Positions 1 through 9,863 of a stretch of 64,000 nucleotides of DNA are shown here, piece after piece. This DNA comes from Methylocella sp. (GTDB taxonomy: Bacteria; Pseudomonadota; Alphaproteobacteria; Rhizobiales; Beijerinckiaceae), in NCBI GenBank assembly GCA_037200525.1, contig JBBCGG010000001.1:1716501-1780500 (forward strand), written 5' to 3'. The notes beneath the pieces are model-generated. The model was given only the letters and a program-made list of their open reading frames with translations. It was not told where the DNA came from and ran no database searches. The position numbers and the translations under genes were made by a program. How positions within the stretch are numbered: the stretch's first letter is position 1; each line of letters opens with the position of its first letter.

Positions 1-1004
1 GCGGTCTTCTTCGCTTCCTCATGAGACATTGCGCTAATTTCGATCTTCAGATCTTGCGGCAGAAGTTCGCGGATGAATACGGAGCGGCCGAGCAAATGGT
101 CGGCGCGCATGCGCTCGCCCAGAAAAGGCGACAGATGACGCGCTCCTTCGACAACGCGCTGCGCGTCGTCGGAAGGCATGGTGGCTTTGGCGCTCCGGGG
201 AGCCGCCGCCTTCGCCGCCTCCTTGATGTCCATCAGGCACATATCCATGTCGGACAAGGATTTCCCGTCGACCCCGAGCAGCGCGCAATAGCGCAACAGG
301 CCAAGGGAGCTGCATCCCTTCATCCAATAGGCCGCGTCGAGAAGCTGCACCGCCGCATCATCGTCGCGCGATTTCAGCATCGTGGCTAATTGGTGAACGC
401 CCTCGGTCTCAAAGAGCCGAACGATGTCCTGCTTTTCCACGTCGGAAAGCGGCCAGAACCGCTTGCCGAGCGGGATGATCGGATCGGTGTCCGCGATGCG
501 CTCCCGCGCCAAATGCTTCCACGATCGTTTTGCCGCTTGCTTCATCGCGAAATGCACTGTCAGAGGCCGGTCTTCCCCCACCCGCCCTTCAGGCGCATCG
601 AAAGCGCGCTGATAGCCTTCAATCATCTGCTCCAGCATTTGCGCCGTCGCGACGCCTGGTAGATCGGAGCCGCGCGCCGCGGAGGCCAGCGACAGACCAA
701 GACGAATGAGATCATGCGCGGGGTTGCCGATCACCGTTTGATCCAGGTCGCGGATCTCTATTTCGATCCGCCCGTTGGCGTCCGCGACGGGACCGAGATT
801 GCCGACATGGCAATCGCCGCAGATCCATACGGCAGGCCCCTCCGGAAGGGCTCCAACGCTTAGAGAGTCGATCCATTCATAGAACTGGATCGTGTTGCCG
901 CGCACATAGGCGTGCGCGGATCGAGCCATTTTCAGATTGCGCACGCCATTCAGTATGAGCTCGCGCTCTTCGACCGTCGGGCTCCCTGTGAATTTCGATT
1001 GCAT
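1..1004 (-). CDS. DUF2252 family protein (3' end beyond window)
   Basis: The minus strand stays open from ATG at 1004 to the window edge, giving about 334 residues without a stop. The translation contains the family's kinase-like features: a nucleotide/phosphotransfer-like segment around WICGDCHVGNLGP, the acidic stretch IEIRDLDQTVIGNPAHDLIRL, and near the edge FIRELLPQDLKIEI. These match DUF2252, whose fold is related to aminoglycoside phosphotransferases and whose substrate is unknown. An AGGA lies about 9 bases before the ATG. The C-terminus lies outside the window. The family call is firm; the biochemical role is not known. Confidence 0.85.
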   Translation of the reverse strand, partial: MQSKFTGSPTVEERELILNGVRNLKMARSAHAYVRGNTIQFYEWIDSLSVGALPEGPAVWICGDCHVGNLGPVADANGRIEIEIRDLDQTVIGNPAHDLIRLGLSLASAARGSDLPGVATAQMLEQMIEGYQRAFDAPEGRVGEDRPLTVHFAMKQAAKRSWKHLARERIADTDPIIPLGKRFWPLSDVEKQDIVRLFETEGVHQLATMLKSRDDDAAVQLLDAAYWMKGCSSLGLLRYCALLGVDGKSLSDMDMCLMDIKEAAKAAAPRSAKATMPSDDAQRVVEGARHLSPFLGERMRADHLLGRSVFIRELLPQDLKIEISAMSHEEAKKT

Positions 1005-1133
1005 GCCGCATCCTATCGCGTCTAAGCAGTGCGGGGACGCCAGACCGGAGATCGAAGCTCTGGGATTCCACTTAACCGAGGTCGCGTCGAAGGAGCGAAA
1101 ACGCGCTCCCGGAGAGCTGGGAGCAGGGGGCGA

Positions 1134-1358
1134 TCAACGCCTCTCCAACCCCTGCTCGCCAATCGTCATCGTCTCAGGAAAAGACAGAACAATCCGCTGC
1201 CGCTTGACGTCGATCACGCGGACGAACGTCGCGTCTATTTGCTTTTTGCGAACTTCAAAGCCATCGATCGCACTCATCCGGGCGGAGGCTAGGTCGCCGC
1301 GCCAGAACGTCGAATCAACGATATCTCCGCCCTTTAGAAACTCGATCCAAAACGACAT
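1134..1358 (-). CDS. small hypothetical protein, 74 aa
   Basis: The reading frame could extend to 1580, but only the part from ATG 1358 looks like a protein. It begins MSFWIEFLKGGDIVDSTFWRG and continues as an amphipathic, charged sequence with a plausible beta-strand region (DATFVRVIDVKRQRIVLSF). It lies upstream of the DUF2252 gene on the same strand with a gap of 129 bases, so the two could be cotranscribed. No domain is recognised. It could still be a chance frame. Confidence 0.4.
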   Translation of the reverse strand: MSFWIEFLKGGDIVDSTFWRGDLASARMSAIDGFEVRKKQIDATFVRVIDVKRQRIVLSFPETMTIGEQGLERR

Positions 1359-2751
1359 GACGCCTCGCTGAAGCGCAGTCTCGAAGCCGCCCGATAGGCT
1401 CGATGGCTGCGAACCATTTCCTAGCGGCCCAACCACCTTGCAAAGAAGAAGTTCCGCAGGGGATCGATCATGCGTGAAGCGGAGATGCTCCTGCGTCCGC
1501 CGCGCAGGGGCGCAAGGACCGCGGAATCTCTGTCGGAGCGTCGCGGCAAGACCCGGCTTGGAGTCAGTGAGGGGCGTCAACTTGCGCTGCGTCGCGACCT
1601 GACCTTCCGCACCGGGATTGGATCAGCTGACTTCCGGCGATGGAGCCGAGAGGTCTGGATCGGGTCGCGGAATCACGCTCCGCCGCTTGCCTGCGAGACA
1701 GTTCACCTTGTGCGGCGGTTGAACGCGCGGGCCGGAACCTCAACCACGGAGCCTCCGCCGATGGATCTACGGGGTGACGAAACAAAAGCCTTGTCGCCGC
1801 GATCAGCCCGCTCCGCCGCAACGATCAGCCATTGGCCGATCCAACGCGCCGTATCCGGTCTCAATCGAACGTTTAAGAACCGCGCTAACTTCAAGCTGAC
1901 GTATTGGTCGCGACTTCTGACGGAGTAGTGCCGAACGTATCCGGTGGGCCGCATTGTGCGAAAGAAGTCTTGGAATAGACCGGTTATTCCTCCAGAGGAC
2001 ATAGGCTATCTCCCCACATGATTAAATTATTGAGCTAAAAATGGATTATGAATTTCCATCGTTCGGCGTATTCGGCAACTAAAAACCGGTATATAGACGT
2101 TTTATTACAACAGATTGATAGGACTTATCATCGAAAAAGCCAATATAGATTATCTAATAGTCTATTAATTATGGCTTATGCAAGCAAAAAGATGCCATCA
2201 CATGCGTATTATTCAAATGGAACGAGTAAGTGTGGATTAACGATAACTCAAAATCATCATTTAAACTGCTGTAGTAAGACTCTAGCAGGTATCTAGCTGT
2301 TTATATCTGGGGGAGCCATAGCCCGTTTGGTACACGCTTCGCGAAATGCCGCCGTATGTGCGCCGCCGCACGTCAGGCGACTGGACAAGCGCAAATAACC
2401 AACAGCGGAGCCCGGTGGGTTCCTCGCCGAGCGCTGCCTCGAACTTAACGCAGTCCGGTCGCTTCTAGATCGGTTCCGAAAACGGCAAAGCCGCTTGCGC
2501 CGGAAAAAATCGGGACTCTGGCCGCGATTTGCGTGCGGGGCGCCACGCGGATGCTGGGCAGGCTTGCCCCGGCGCATTCAAAACAGGCGCACATCTTTCA
2601 AGTCGGGCGATTTCGGAAATAGTTGCCAAATCCCAAGATTTATAGCTCAGGATTCTGGGAAGATGGCCGGTTGAACAGGCCCGTCGAGCAATCGGCGACG
2701 GACTTGGCGCTCGTCAGGAGCGCAAATATCAATTTGCTGAGAAATTAACTC
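1359..2751. other. long gene-poor stretch with an AT-rich patch
   Basis: No frame in these 1.4 kb gives a protein that I recognise or that looks codon-biased like its neighbours. Bases 2005-2300 are clearly richer in A and T than the surrounding DNA and contain an 82-residue plus-strand frame (2048-2296) rich in Ser, Tyr, Asn and His. That frame is probably non-coding. The stretch separates the DUF2252 side from the exopolysaccharide locus and may be the remnant of a boundary or insertion event. Confidence 0.5.
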
Positions 2752-3924
2752 TTATTTTTGGCGTGCGACTCCGGCAAAATGTCGCTGACCCCCCTCAAGC
2801 ATGCTGGCAGTAAACGCTTTCCAGCTTAGCCGCTCCTCAAATGAGGAAAAAGCCTTCGTCGCCATTGTCTGATACGCCTGATCGTCCGCGAATATATCCT
2901 TTATACGCTGATAGAATGCTTCCGCCGAAGACGAGACCGGGAGACAAATGCCGTTCTCGCCATCCGTTATAATCGAAGGAATGCCTCCGACGGATGTCGA
3001 TACGGAGGGAACCCCGAATGCCGCGGCCTCGCAAAAAACATGTCCATAGGCCTCGGCGCGCGAAGGGACAATTAAGAAATGCGATTTGCTCAATATAGTT
3101 GAAAGAAGAGCAATGCCGTCAGGAGTATTCTTGTCTATAAAGGGAATAACTTGACCTCTAATTTCATCGGGGATCTCGGCCCGGGTTCCGATGACCGTGA
3201 GTTTGCAATCCTGTCCGTTCGCATGGAATTTTTGTGCGACGTCGACCGCTACCTGGCCGCCTTTTCGCTCCCAATCGCGGCCGATAAAAACAAGATTCAA
3301 ACATTTCTCTGATTTTCGTGTTTTTATACTTTCATAAACCTGTTCTCTTGACGGCGATGCCGACAAATTGGCTCCCCATTGAATAACCCTAACTTTGGGC
3401 TTCGCTCCAATATGCGTTTTCAGAAACTCATCCGCCGCCCATTGGGAAGGGAAAATAATGAGACTGCATTTATTGGCTAGAAGCGTCTCCAGCTCTCGCC
3501 CAATCTTCAAAAAGCGATTCGATGGATTTGGAACATATCCCTTAATGTAGGCTTCAAACGGCTGATCGGTGGTGAAGACAATCGGCTTACTTATTCTTGC
3601 AAAACCAACGGGCAGAGCCGATTGAGAAAACACGAAATCATACTGGCCCAAGCGGCGGAGTTTTCTCTCCGTATAGAGGCCAGCCGCTTTCAAATAGGCG
3701 GTCTCGCGCTTGGGGCTGTGGTAAAGACCGAAAAGCTTGAAAAACGATGTTATGAATAATCCGCTAACCATCGCGGCTCGCGAAAGCGCATCTCGTTCGG
3801 CGGGAAAGACATCCAATACTTCGTGCCCAGCCTCAAGCAAAGCGCGCCTCATAGAGTAAGCAGCGCCTGACATAGCCGAAGGATTCGAGGCGTCCCAGTC
3901 ACAAACGAATGCAATTCGGTACAT
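2752..3924 (-). CDS. glycosyltransferase family 4 (GT-B fold)
   Basis: This 390-residue protein should transfer a sugar from a nucleotide-sugar donor to a lipid-linked glycan on the inner face of the cytoplasmic membrane. The N-terminus (MYRIAFVCDWDA) is the first Rossmann strand of a GT-B acceptor domain. The C-terminal donor domain has LVFIGRDWERKGG near 211-223 and the EX7E motif at E291-E299 (EAYGHVFCE), followed by a GGIPSIITDGENG loop. These are hallmarks of GT4 retaining enzymes. It is the last gene of a minus-strand group with the epimerase, acetyltransferase and methyltransferase. Donor and linkage cannot be read from sequence. Confidence 0.9.
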   Translation of the reverse strand: MYRIAFVCDWDASNPSAMSGAAYSMRRALLEAGHEVLDVFPAERDALSRAAMVSGLFITSFFKLFGLYHSPKRETAYLKAAGLYTERKLRRLGQYDFVFSQSALPVGFARISKPIVFTTDQPFEAYIKGYVPNPSNRFLKIGRELETLLANKCSLIIFPSQWAADEFLKTHIGAKPKVRVIQWGANLSASPSREQVYESIKTRKSEKCLNLVFIGRDWERKGGQVAVDVAQKFHANGQDCKLTVIGTRAEIPDEIRGQVIPFIDKNTPDGIALLSTILSKSHFLIVPSRAEAYGHVFCEAAAFGVPSVSTSVGGIPSIITDGENGICLPVSSSAEAFYQRIKDIFADDQAYQTMATKAFSSFEERLSWKAFTASMLEGGQRHFAGVARQK

Positions 3925-4112
3925 TCTGCAAGGTTCCTTTTTTACTGTATAATCTCAGGGCGGCGATATTGTTATAAAGAGATTAGCGGATTAAGGAAGC
4001 TCGCTAATATTCGAGCGGATCTGGTTACATGAACGACTTCCGTACTACATTGGGCAAGGCGATGCCAAGTTAACGAACGCCGTCGGTTCGATCGGAGGGA
4101 AAGGCTCTTTAC

Positions 4113-5138
4113 TCAACGGTAGAAATCCCGATACCAATCGACGAAGCGATTGAGGCCGACATTGAGTGGGGTCGAGGGCGCAAAGCCGGTATCGCGGCTT
4201 AAATCTTCTATGTCCGCCCAGGTGGACACGACGTCGCCCGGCTGCAGGGGCAGGAATCGAGTCTTGGCCTGACTCCCTAGCGCCGACTCGATGAAGCCGA
4301 TCATGTCCATCAGCTTTTCTGGCCGGTTATTGCCGATGTTGTAGAGCCGGTATGGCGCCGTGCTCCGCGACGCGCTGGCGCCGTTGGCAGCCCAAGCTAC
4401 GTCCCCGCTGGGGATTAAATTCATCACCCGTCGTATTCCTTCGACGATATCATCGACATAGGTAAAATCTCTCGATGATTCGCCGTTGTTGAATACGTCT
4501 ATGGTTTCTCCGGCGAGAATCTTCTTTGTGAAAATAAAATAAGCCATGTCCGGCCGGCCCCAAGGACCATAAACGGTAAAAAATCTCAGCCCCGTTGTGG
4601 GAATGCCATAGAGATGGGCATAGGAGTGCGCCATCAGCTCGTTTGATTTTTTTGTAGCCGCATAAAGGCTTACCGGATGATCGACATTATCTTCAGTCGA
4701 AAACGGCATTTTTGGATTAGCCCCATAGACGGAGCTTGTGGACGCATAGACCAAATGATCAATCTTGGTGCGCCGGCAGTTCTCCAATATGTTTAAAAAG
4801 CCGACGACGTTCGAGTCGATATAGGCGCGAGGATTCTCAAGCGAATATCTAACGCCGGCCTGCGCCCCCAAATTGACGACGATATTTGGACGAGCGTCAT
4901 TGAAGGTTTTATCGACGAATTCTGTATCGGCGAGATCGCCCTGGTAAAAACGAAATCCCTTATGTGCCTGGAGCCGCGCGAGCCGGGCAAATTTAAGTTT
5001 AGGGTCGTAATAGTGGTTCATATTGTCGAGTCCGACGACAGCTACGCCTTCGTCGAGAAGGCGCGCGGCGAGAAACGAACCAATGAATCCTGCGGCGCCC
5101 GTCACCAAAACGCTGCGAACTTCGGTCGATATCGGCAT
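4113..5138 (-). CDS. NAD-dependent epimerase, probably UDP-glucuronate 4-epimerase
   Basis: The 341-residue protein is an extended short-chain dehydrogenase. It has the NAD-binding GAAGFIG at 14-20, an LDNMNHYYDP segment at 38-46 typical of UDP-glucuronate epimerases of the CapI/LspL type, and the catalytic Y159xxxK163 in SLYAATKKSNE. RFFTVYGPWGRPDMA and the FNNGESSRDFTYVDDIVEG stretch are also characteristic. It would supply UDP-galacturonate for the polysaccharide repeat. Its ATG overlaps the TAA of the upstream acetyltransferase by one base, so the two genes are translationally linked. UDP-glucose 4-epimerase activity is the main alternative. Confidence 0.88.
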   Translation of the reverse strand: MPISTEVRSVLVTGAAGFIGSFLAARLLDEGVAVVGLDNMNHYYDPKLKFARLARLQAHKGFRFYQGDLADTEFVDKTFNDARPNIVVNLGAQAGVRYSLENPRAYIDSNVVGFLNILENCRRTKIDHLVYASTSSVYGANPKMPFSTEDNVDHPVSLYAATKKSNELMAHSYAHLYGIPTTGLRFFTVYGPWGRPDMAYFIFTKKILAGETIDVFNNGESSRDFTYVDDIVEGIRRVMNLIPSGDVAWAANGASASRSTAPYRLYNIGNNRPEKLMDMIGFIESALGSQAKTRFLPLQPGDVVSTWADIEDLSRDTGFAPSTPLNVGLNRFVDWYRDFYR

Positions 5139-5725
5139 TAGAGAAGCCCTCCTGGTCGGTCAGATGTGTTTAGGGCTCCATTCTCAGCGATCGGCGCCCG
5201 CAAGCGCGCCTTGATGATGGCCGGCAAGCCTACCGCCAGAGAATCTTCTGGGACATTGATTCTTACAAAAGAATTTGCGCCAACGACAGCATTCGGTCCA
5301 AGCGAAATCGCGCCTACAATCACGGCTCCCGCATAGATCACGCAATCAGCATGAATAGTCGGACACAGAGCATGACAATTCTCATTTACCCCGATCGTTA
5401 CGTGTTGGTATATTGTCACATTAGCTCCGATAGAAACATCCGCCCCCACGACGACACCGATCGGGTGTGGAAGTCGTAAACCTGGGGCAATTTTTGCTCG
5501 ATTGTTAAAATAACATCCATTCAGAATTACGTTCAGGCGCCAGACCAGAAGTCCAAATGCCTGGCCGAGCTTGCCAAAACTATTGAGGCGCGCCGCAATA
5601 CGATGCAGCGCGACCGCGCAAAAACCCGGATTGTAAAATAATGCTGCAATTCCGCGAACCGTCCCCCCACCGCCGGTGTTGGCTTTCAGATCCTCGGAAA
5701 GCGCGCGCCAAATTGAATCCCTCAT
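5138..5725 (-). CDS. serine acetyltransferase-like hexapeptide acyltransferase
   Basis: The 195-residue protein has a helical N-terminal part (to about 75) and a left-handed beta-helix made of hexapeptide repeats. The segment from about 85 to 165 (LPHPIGVVVGADVSIGANV, then IYQHVTIG) is the active-site pattern of the CysE/LbH-SAT family, with a catalytic His in HPIG. Within a polysaccharide locus it more likely O-acetylates a sugar than makes cysteine precursor; the short C-terminus is consistent with that. ATG 5725 is preferred over the GTG just before it. It overlaps the epimerase gene by one base. Confidence 0.8.
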   Translation of the reverse strand: MRDSIWRALSEDLKANTGGGGTVRGIAALFYNPGFCAVALHRIAARLNSFGKLGQAFGLLVWRLNVILNGCYFNNRAKIAPGLRLPHPIGVVVGADVSIGANVTIYQHVTIGVNENCHALCPTIHADCVIYAGAVIVGAISLGPNAVVGANSFVRINVPEDSLAVGLPAIIKARLRAPIAENGALNTSDRPGGLL

Positions 5726-6171
5726 CACCCTAACTTGACGTTCGAAATGGGATCCTGCCGATTATGCCCCATTAAGCGTAGCAGTGGGCTAGCGATGCCA
5801 TAGTTGACGGCTTTTGTCATCTGTTGAGTCGTCATCATAAATGCGTCCAACGACCGGACCTCGGACCGCTTGCCCTTGTGAGGCAAGGGGTTAACTGCTG
5901 GAATGAGGTTAAAGCCGCATGCTAAACCCGAGAAAAGTTCGAGAGGCTGGGAAGGGTTCTGTTTTAAGGCGTCTATGCTGCTCGGGCGGAGCCGATGTGC
6001 GAGTTTGTCGCAGCCTGTAGCTTCCGATGCGAATGCGGCGCGTAGACCGCGGTAAGCCAGCTTGGCTCAAGCTTGAAGCCGCAGACAAGTTTGAAGCCGC
6101 AGAATTGTATCGCGGCGGCGGGGATGATCGGAACTCAATTCTTAATTGCGGGGTCGGCGGCGGAGGTGACT
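5726..6171. other. intergenic, 446 bases, no gene seen
   Basis: No convincing coding frame is present. A 13-base direct repeat TTGAAGCCGCAGA occurs at 6073-6085 and 6091-6103. The stretch separates the methyltransferase gene from the acetyltransferase gene, so these may be transcribed separately. Confidence 0.5.
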
Positions 6172-7008
6172 TTAAGCGCGCTCGAAGACGTAGTCAGTAT
6201 AGCTTGCATCATATGCATCTATGGGCTTTTTGACGACAAATCCATCTTCCTTGGATCGGCGCAAATACTCGCGGACAAATAGATATCCTATGCTGTAATT
6301 ATTTGGCAGCGCGTAGACGCGAAAGCCTGCAGCGACGAAGAGAGGCACGAGATTTGCTGAGGCCGGAGACATTTCGACGGCAATGTTTCTTAGCTTTGGA
6401 TATCTATGAAGGTTATTCAATATATCCTGCAGCACCGGCGTCTCGCTGCCTTCAATATCGATCTTTATAAATTTAAGTCGCTCCTTGTCTACTGCGGCAA
6501 GATTTGACAAGGCGTCTCCCTTGACGACGGTCGCCGATCGGCCTGTCACACGCTGAATTGAGTTGGAGCCGCTGTTGCGACTTCCTCCGGCTACGATCTC
6601 GACCTCGCAAGGTTCGCCGGTCGCCGCCATGTTAAGCGCCAGGACGTTACTTGTTTCATTGAGTTTAAGATTGCGGGAAAGAAGCGCAAAGGTCGTCGGG
6701 GACGCCTCGATCGATACAACCCGTCCACTATCGCCAACTATGTGGGACACCAACAGCGTAATATATCCTACATTGGCGCCAATATCCACAACATGATCTG
6801 ATGCATGCAATTGTGACATCATATAGTAGGTTAAATTCGGCTCAAACATCCCAAAGTAAAATATGCGCCGCTGAATAAAGTCACGCGTATCGCAATACAT
6901 TTTGAAGCCCAGGAATGTTTTCGCAATTCCAGCAGGCGCGACCCAGGAACGCATTCGCATATAGATCCGTGTCGCGAAATCCAATGTATCTATGGCCTGA
7001 ACGATCAT
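6172..7008 (-). CDS. FkbM family SAM-dependent methyltransferase
   Basis: The 278-residue protein has class I methyltransferase motifs: the SAM-binding DIGANVGY at 75-82, the acidic end of strand 2 at E101 (VVSIEASP), and the FkbM signature KIDIEGSE at 182-189. FkbM enzymes O-methylate hydroxyl groups on sugars or polyketides. Next to glycosyltransferases, methylation of a sugar in the exopolysaccharide is the likely role. The first 60 residues are unlike the core family and may help bind acceptor. The substrate is inferred only from context. Confidence 0.85.
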   Translation of the reverse strand: MIVQAIDTLDFATRIYMRMRSWVAPAGIAKTFLGFKMYCDTRDFIQRRIFYFGMFEPNLTYYMMSQLHASDHVVDIGANVGYITLLVSHIVGDSGRVVSIEASPTTFALLSRNLKLNETSNVLALNMAATGEPCEVEIVAGGSRNSGSNSIQRVTGRSATVVKGDALSNLAAVDKERLKFIKIDIEGSETPVLQDILNNLHRYPKLRNIAVEMSPASANLVPLFVAAGFRVYALPNNYSIGYLFVREYLRRSKEDGFVVKKPIDAYDASYTDYVFERA

Positions 7009-7432
7009 GCTCGACTCCTTGCTATATTGCCAGACAATGCGAGGCGCAGGGAACGGTTGCGTAAGCCCGCTGAGCTATAGCTGGGCAATATGTCGGGTAA
7101 GGGCTGTTTTGTCGCACGCATCCGGCCGGTCGTTCGGGCGGTCCTCCCGCCCGTATTTCCGCACTCTGTTCCCAGCGGCAATTAGCCAAGCTCTAGCTGC
7201 AAATTATGTCATTATCCCGGCCATCAGCATGACATTTACGAATAATCTTCAATTGACATTTACTGAAAATAACTAAAGCTTAATAAGCCCGATAAAAAGG
7301 TCTGCGACGGAATGGGAAGCGGCAGAGAAAATGATGTCTAAGGTTTTACACCTATGGCTGTCCTCGCCGTCTGGTGTAGGGACGAAATCGGCTCCTCGCG
7401 GGCAGGCGCGATCGGGTTTCCGACTGGCGAAG
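7009..7432. other. intergenic, 424 bases, no gene seen
   Basis: No supported coding frame is present. Bases 7200-7280 are AT-rich. The stretch lies between divergent genes (methyltransferase on minus, small protein on plus), so it probably holds promoters for both, but no clear operator was recognised. Confidence 0.45.
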
Positions 7433-7699
7433 ATGATGTTTTGGCCCGCGACAGGAATCAAAGCCTTATTTGGGCGGATCAATCGCCGGCCGAACCACGC
7501 CAATTATATTGAAGCCGACACGGTCGATCTCATCACGCGCTATGGCGATCAGGCCTATTACGAGGCGGAACAACTTTCCAAAGGCCACGGCTTGGTCGAG
7601 GGCGGGCGACCGCGTTCGCATTGGGCTCGCGTGAAGATCGAGATTGCGCGGCGGCATGAAATCGACACCGGACTGAGCGGCTCCGTCCGCTGGGAATGA
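7433..7699 (+). CDS. small conserved-looking hypothetical protein, 88 aa
   Basis: The frame opens at 7331, but ATG 7433 (or 7436) is the likely start, because the residues before it are low-complexity and basic. The core, ADTVDLITRYGDQAYYEA followed by SHWARVKIEIARR, resembles small cytosolic proteins that I recall as common in Rhizobiales genomes with no assigned function. It is soluble with no signal peptide or membrane segment. No strong ribosome-binding site precedes either ATG. Function is unknown. Confidence 0.55.
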   Translation: MMFWPATGIKALFGRINRRPNHANYIEADTVDLITRYGDQAYYEAEQLSKGHGLVEGGRPRSHWARVKIEIARRHEIDTGLSGSVRWE

Positions 7700-8248
7700 G
7701 CGAATAGTTTTACGCTCAGGCTCCGCAGTTGATCTAAACTGCAGGCGAAGAGCTAAAGACGAAAGCAATCTTTTACGTCGCATCGAGTCCGCCAAGGCCG
7801 CGTATTGCCGGCGCGCCGACGAATGACAACTAGCCTCCCCAAGCTTTCGGTTGGGTAAATCTCTTTGGCTTGTTTTGAGCCGTTGGCTCAATGACGGAAC
7901 GAGAGGCAGTTTCATACCAAGTATCATTTTAATGAACGAAAAATAAATCGTTCAGATATCAATCGTCAAAGCATAGTTAACATTAAGACTTAAGCTGATC
8001 ATTTTCTATATGATCTGAGCGCACTTCGTGTTATGTGAACTGCCGCGTAGTCTCAGCCTATGCGTGATGATGTTCGGAATAATATTTAGTGATTGCACCG
8101 AAGTGCGGAATGTTACAAGCCGAGCACGAGCCACCCAATTGGGAGTTCCAATGCCTGATTGCCTACGATAGAGGTCGTTAATCGTCGCTTTTGAACTATT
8201 TCGTCTGCGACACGCCGCGTATTTTCGCCATTCCAAGGTAGATAGCAG
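7700..8248. promoter_or_regulatory. 549-base leader region of the exopolysaccharide cluster
   Basis: No gene was recognised. Bases 7910-8040 are AT-rich and contain an inverted repeat, TGAACGA at 7933-7939 and TCGTTCA at 7948-7954 with an 8-base spacer. The region precedes the first plus-strand glycosyltransferase gene and is the natural site for the main promoter. The promoter itself is inferred. Confidence 0.4.
7933..7954. repeat. inverted repeat upstream of wcaI-like gene
   Basis: Two perfect 7-base arms, TGAACGA and TCGTTCA, flank an AT-only 8-base spacer. The symmetry suits a dimeric regulator or a short hairpin. There is no T-run to make it a good terminator. The role is unknown. Confidence 0.4.
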
Positions 8249-9592
8249 ATGTTCCAATCGCGAGCGAAACTTAGAAATCGTCCGGGGATCCTGATTTACG
8301 GGCAAAACTACGCTCCGGAAATGATTGGCGTCGGCCGCTTTACTGGCGATATCGGGGCATACCTGGCCGAGCAAGGCTATGCAGTCACCGTTGTCACCGC
8401 TCCTCCGCATTATCCAGGCTGGCAGGTTTCGCCGCCTTTTCACGCGGGCCGCTACGCGCGCGAAATGCGGGCGGGAGCCAAGGTTTTGCGCTGCCCATTA
8501 TATTTGCGCGCCGACATGCGCGGCATCTGGCGGCTGATCGCGCCGTTGAGCTTCGCCATATCGTCAGCGCCGGTTGCTCTCTGGCAGATCCTGACGATGC
8601 GGCCCGACGTCGTTTTGTGCATCGAGCCGACCTTATTCGCGTCGCCCGTGGCGCTTTTGTCGAGGTTATTCGGCTCGCGCGTGGTCCTTCACGTGCAGGA
8701 TCTTGAAGTCGACGCCGCCTTTGCCGTAGGTCATTTGAAAAGCGGCGCGATCGAGAAAATCATCTCCGGCGTCGAAGGCTGGCTGCTCCGGCGCTTTAAT
8801 AGTCTGATCACGATCTCCGGGCAGATGCGTCAGCGGCTGATCGATAAGGGCGTCGAGCCTGACCGGATCGGCATTGTTCGCAATTGGGTCGATCTGACCA
8901 AGATCAAGCCGCTTGAGGGGCCAAATGGGTTTCGGCGCGAACTCGGGTTGACTGACGATGATTTTGTCGTGCTTTACGCAGGCAATGTGGGCATCAAGCA
9001 GGACCTTGACGTTGTCCTCGACGCCGCGCGGACGCTCGCCAAAAAACATAAGGTGCATTTCGTCATCGCAGGCAACGGACCTGAAAAGGCGCGATTGATG
9101 CGTGACTACGGCGATCTTGAAACCGTCCATTTCCTGCCGCTGCAGCCGGAAGCGCGGCTTTGCGAACTTCTCAATCTCGCTGATTTGCACGTTCTACCGC
9201 AGAGCAGCGGCGCCGCCGACCTGGTGCTGCCGTCGAAGCTTGGCGGCATGCTGGCCAGCGGCAAGCCGGTGCTGGTGACAGCCGACGCGGGGACAGAGCT
9301 TTTCGAGGTTCTAGAGGGCACGTCGATACTCACGCCCGCCGGCGATAGCGCGGCGATGGCGACGGAGATCGAACGTCTTGTCGTCGAGGGCAAGCATCCG
9401 GCGCTGGGCGAAGGGCGCCTTCTTGCTGAACTTTTCGCGCGCGAGCCCTGCCTTAAGCAGTTTTGCGCCTATCTTGATCCTCATCATCGCGATCGGTCGT
9501 CCCGAAGCTCTGTTCACGACATGATGGCCTCTCGCGCGGAAAACGACCCGCAGGTGCTCATGGCGAGCGGCGCATTGGCTGAGGAAAAATAG
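8249..9592 (+). CDS. WcaI-family glycosyltransferase
   Basis: The 447-residue protein matches the WcaI group of GT4 enzymes, which add a sugar during assembly of colanic-acid-like polymers. The N-terminal segment GILIYGQNYAPEMIGVGRF (13-31) and the family motif HVQDLEVDAA at 148-157 are diagnostic. The donor domain shows VVLYAGNVGIKQDLDVVLDA, and LVLPSKLGGMLASGKPVL is the phosphate-binding loop. It acts at the cytoplasmic face of the inner membrane. It is the first plus-strand gene of the locus. The last 40 residues (DPHHRDRSSRSS onward) are polar and may be disordered. Sugar specificity is not known. Confidence 0.88.
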   Translation: MFQSRAKLRNRPGILIYGQNYAPEMIGVGRFTGDIGAYLAEQGYAVTVVTAPPHYPGWQVSPPFHAGRYAREMRAGAKVLRCPLYLRADMRGIWRLIAPLSFAISSAPVALWQILTMRPDVVLCIEPTLFASPVALLSRLFGSRVVLHVQDLEVDAAFAVGHLKSGAIEKIISGVEGWLLRRFNSLITISGQMRQRLIDKGVEPDRIGIVRNWVDLTKIKPLEGPNGFRRELGLTDDDFVVLYAGNVGIKQDLDVVLDAARTLAKKHKVHFVIAGNGPEKARLMRDYGDLETVHFLPLQPEARLCELLNLADLHVLPQSSGAADLVLPSKLGGMLASGKPVLVTADAGTELFEVLEGTSILTPAGDSAAMATEIERLVVEGKHPALGEGRLLAELFAREPCLKQFCAYLDPHHRDRSSRSSVHDMMASRAENDPQVLMASGALAEEK

Positions 9593-9863
9593 CGCCCCAT
9601 CCGGTAGCGTCCGAGTGAAGTAATCCTCCGACGCGAAAATTGTTGCTGGAATGTTCTGCGCAAACTCCCCCGATCCCTTGCCTCGATAGCGAATTCGCCA
9701 AAAATCCGCCTCAGCGACGCGCTTATGTTTCGCGAACGTCTATCTTGCATTGCAGCGTAACCCAGCGTAGCCTCCGCTTTGTGAGGACTGTCGATTTCTA
9801 ACAAACCTCAGATTCTTCGCTCCTGGGAAGAAAACTTTAAGCGTCATGTCGACGTAGCTAAAT

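Noticed and set aside
2048-2296. 82-residue plus-strand frame in the AT-rich island
   Set aside because: Composition follows the local AT bias, there is no ribosome-binding site and no recognisable similarity.
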